Shown piece by piece: positions 62,178-64,000 of a stretch of 64,000 nucleotides of DNA. The stretch is from Sedimentitalea xiamensis (GTDB taxonomy: Bacteria > Pseudomonadota > Alphaproteobacteria > Rhodobacterales > Rhodobacteraceae): positions 19,463 through 83,462 of the forward strand of contig NZ_JASNJE010000019.1 in NCBI RefSeq assembly GCF_030164465.1. Direction: 5' to 3'. The translations under genes were made by a program, and so were the position numbers. The notes beneath the pieces were generated by a model. The model saw only the letters and a list, made by a program, of their open reading frames with translations, was not told the DNA's origin and did no database searches. The first letter of the stretch is position 1, and the number at the start of each line of letters is the position of its first letter.

Positions 62178-62408
62178 GCCCCCGCAACTGTCCGATTCGA
62201 TCGCCGCGGTTTCGGCGGTGTTTGACCTGAGTCAACGCGGGCCCCGGATTCGATGCAATAGTCAGGTCACTGTCGCCGGTTGTTTCGGTGGGTGGCTTTG
62301 CGTCGGCAAGATCCGGCGCGCGGGCGGTGCTACGGGATGCCATTCCATCATGCGCTTGTTACTTCTGACGGGCACAGAGAACCTGCGACAGAACCGGGAG
62401 GATCCATC

Positions 62409-62624
62409 ATGACCATCGAAGACCTGAAGAAGAAAGCCGAAAACCTGGAACGGATGATCGTCAGCGCAGGGCCGGCTGACAGGTTGACCTTGCAGCCGCA
62501 GTTTTCCAAGGTTTTGTACAAGCTGAAAGCCGAAGGCGAAGATGTTCCGATGCGCATGCGCCGGCTGGACGCCGTATTGGTCGAAGAGGCGATCGAGGAG
62601 CGTTTCGACAACCTGCCGGTCTAG
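62409..62624 (+). CDS. small conserved-type hypothetical protein
   Basis: This 71-residue helical protein starts MTIEDLKKKAENLERMIVSA and ends EEAIEERFDNLPV. GGGAGG lies before the ATG. The basic and acidic pattern suggests a soluble helical protein; no named domain was recognised, but from memory similar short proteins occur in Rhodobacteraceae. An IS5 fragment begins immediately after the stop, and the gene itself appears intact. Confidence 0.7.
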   Translation: MTIEDLKKKAENLERMIVSAGPADRLTLQPQFSKVLYKLKAEGEDVPMRMRRLDAVLVEEAIEERFDNLPV

Positions 62625-62627
62625 GTA

Positions 62628-62945
62628 TTTCGCCGCGCGGAGGGCTTCGTTCCGGGCCATCGCCCCAGCGGTGACGGCTTTCCAGGGCTTCGCGTTCTTT
62701 CGGGGAGGAATGACGGCATGAGCGCCCCGATCGGCGATGGCGTCGTGGCATTTGCGCGTGTCGTGGGCGCCGTCTGCCGTAACGTTGCCGATTTCCTGGT
62801 CCTCTGGAATCTGACTGAGCAGATCGGGTAGCACCGGCGCATCACCGATATGGCGCCCGGTGATCTCCACGGCGCGGATCTCCAGTGTTTCTTCGTCGAT
62901 GCCGATGTGGATCTTACGCCCGACCCGCCCCCCCCAGGGCGGGCG
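62628..62945 (-). pseudogene. IS5-family transposase fragment (middle part)
   Basis: Leftward from about 62945, RKIHIGIDEETLEIRAVEI is followed by TGRHIGDAPVLPDLLSQIPE, NVTADGAHDTRKCHDAI and IPPRKNAKPWK, ending at ALRAAKYL. These are typical IS5 transposase blocks, including part of the DDE domain. The beginning (about 130 residues) and the end are missing. No terminal repeats were recognised. It abuts the small gene on the left. Confidence 0.85.
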
Positions 62946-63395
62946 CGTTCCGCACCCACCCTCGGGCCGGGCGCGAATTTGAGGCTCAAGCAGTAGATTG
63001 GAAGCCAGACCTACGCTTGTGGTTCGTGAGGGGGCGTCACATCCAACGCTGCATACACGTCATCGAGAGAAATCTGAGATGCAGGAATAGGTATAACAGG
63101 TTGTCTCCCGCGAATACCTTTCTGCATGGTGCTTGGTCTGCGCTGCAAGTTCGAAGCTCGTGCTTTGCTCAATCGATCCGATGCCCAGCGAAACTCTCCC
63201 TCAATAATCGCGTCAGACCCATGAAAGGTGGGAACAAGATAGATGTCCCATTGCTTCGGGTCTCTCTGATCTGCAACGCGCAGATCGATTTTGAGCTATG
63301 GCTGAATCTGGTGTTTGGGCGGTTTGAACGCTGGCGGTGCATCTGGTTGGTTTGATGTCGCCAAACAAACCCCCAACCATCGAGGACGCACCACC
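62946..63395. other. gap between IS fragments, no gene recognised
   Basis: These 450 bases include AT-richer DNA (63040-63300) without a convincing gene. The last part (about 63290-63395) is probably the left end and leader of the IS256 element, whose transposase starts at 63396. The exact IS boundary and target duplication were not found. Confidence 0.4.
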
Positions 63396-63839
63396 ATGGA
63401 TGACGCTACCATCATCGAATTTTCCGGTCGAGACACCGTGTCGGACCCGCTGACGGATCTTCTGCGCAAGGGCGCGCGGGAGCTTCTGCAAACGGCTGTA
63501 GAGGCGGAGCTGGACGCATTCCTGGCCGAGTTTGCGAAACATCGCACCCCGGAGGGCCGGGCAGCGGTTGTTCGGAACGGACACCACCCCGAACGCGCCG
63601 TGCAGACCGGGATCGGCCCGGTCACGGTCCAGATCCCGAAGGTGCGCTCCAAGACGGGCGCGCCGGTGGCATTCCGCTCGGCGCTGGTCCCGCCTTACGT
63701 CCGCAAGGCGAAGTCGATCGAGGCGGCGCTGCCCTGGCTGTACCTCAAGGGCATCTCTACGGGCGAGATGGGCGCGGCACTCAAGGCGCTACTGGGCCCG
63801 GACGCGACCGGCTTCTCAGCCAAGACGGTATCTCGGCTA
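63396..63839 (+). pseudogene. IS256-family transposase, truncated by insertion
   Basis: The first 148 residues of a mutator-type (IS256) transposase are present: MDDATIIEFSGRDTVSDPLT, LAEFAKHRTPEGRAAVVRNG, VQIPKVRSKTGAPVAF and KGISTGEMGAALKALLG. At SAKTVSRL (63838-63839, TA) the match stops and the frame runs into unrelated sequence to a stop at 63884. A TA junction is expected for IS630 insertion, and an IS630-like gene starts downstream. Confidence 0.85.
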
Positions 63840-64000
63840 GAGCGGTTTGCCTTTGATCGGATTCGGGGTGTCCAACTGATCTGAAACGTGATTCCTTGTT
63901 TGAAAACAAGCAAGGGCGGTCATCATGGGCAAACCTCATCCAATCGAGCTTCGGCAACGTGTTGTGGCGCATGTCGAGGCGGGCCACACGCATCATTCGG
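63840..64000 (+). mobile_element. IS630-family insertion sequence, 5' end (nested in IS256)
   Basis: The element probably starts at GAGCGGTTTGCCTTTGATCG just after the TA at 63838-63839. The terminal repeat cannot be confirmed, since the right end is outside the window. Its transposase gene begins at 63925. Confidence 0.6.
63925..64000 (+). CDS. IS630-family transposase, N-terminal part
   Basis: The first 25 residues are visible: MGKPHPIELRQRVVAHVEAG followed by HTHHS. They match the HTH-type N-terminus of IS630 transposases. GGGCGG lies ahead of the ATG. The gene runs off the right end of the window, so its integrity cannot be judged. Confidence 0.65.
   Translation, partial: MGKPHPIELRQRVVAHVEAGHTHHS

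Overview
The window is GC-rich, gene-dense DNA from an alphaproteobacterium, most likely a marine-type member of the Rhodobacteraceae (Roseobacter group). The reasons are the Paracoccus-type sox thiosulfate-oxidation cluster, an NDUFA12-type complex I subunit, a short PutA next to an Lrp-type PutR, a MetR/MetF pair, a PhoX-type Tat-exported phosphatase and an SqrR-type persulfide sensor. The species cannot be named from this sequence.

Layout. 1-16.5 kb is housekeeping and metabolism: the 3' end of a molybdenum hydroxylase large subunit, a DUF2235 hydrolase, a thioesterase, metF/metR, a cupin oxygenase, an NADPH oxidoreductase, an inositol monophosphatase, a rhomboid protease, putA/putR, and a pqiA-pqiA-pqiB-pqiC lipid-transport operon preceded by a TPR protein. 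16.5-18.8 kb is a decayed insertion zone at a tRNA-Leu(UAA) gene, with a half tRNA copy, an IS5-type transposase remnant and a multiply frameshifted integrase. 18.9-25.1 kb holds a bacterial pentameric ligand-gated ion channel, a complete zinc-uptake locus (znuA | zur-znuC-znuB) and phoX.

25.2-37.2 kb is the sulfur-oxidation locus. soxT, soxR, a GlcG/HbpS-like gene and soxS run leftward. soxVWXYZABCDEF runs rightward. SoxV, SoxS and SoxW would carry reductant to the periplasm. SoxAX, SoxYZ, SoxB and SoxCD would oxidise thiosulfate bound to the SoxY C-terminal cysteine. SoxEF resembles flavocytochrome c sulfide dehydrogenase. SoxR carries both cysteines expected of a persulfide sensor, and ATTC-N8-GAAT-like sites lie in front of soxX and soxB and, in a weaker form, between soxS and soxV.

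37.3-48.1 kb contains clpP-clpX, ridA, an NDUFA12-like gene, mlaD, a DUF2155 gene, aat, accB-accC, a PAS-LuxR regulator and a thiolase / acyl-CoA synthetase / 3-hydroxybutyrate-dehydrogenase-like operon. 48.3-59.8 kb contains a five-gene Liv-type ABC importer, a divergent short-chain acyl-CoA-type XRE regulator, and a tightly coupled unit of response regulator, small membrane protein and solute-symporter/histidine kinase, followed by a lone SpoA (FliM/FliN-like) protein. 59.9-62.1 kb is a sulfide/persulfide detoxification operon (ETHE1-like metallo-hydrolase, two half-size YeeE/YedE proteins, DUF442 protein). The right end (62.6-64.0 kb) is insertion-sequence debris: an IS5 fragment and an IS256 transposase gene apparently interrupted by an IS630-type element that runs off the window.

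No CRISPR array, rRNA or complete prophage was seen. The least explained items are the SpoA protein beside the symporter-kinase, the pentameric channel beside the island scar, and the short SoxD with a SoxE that carries a mitochondrial-type cytochrome domain.
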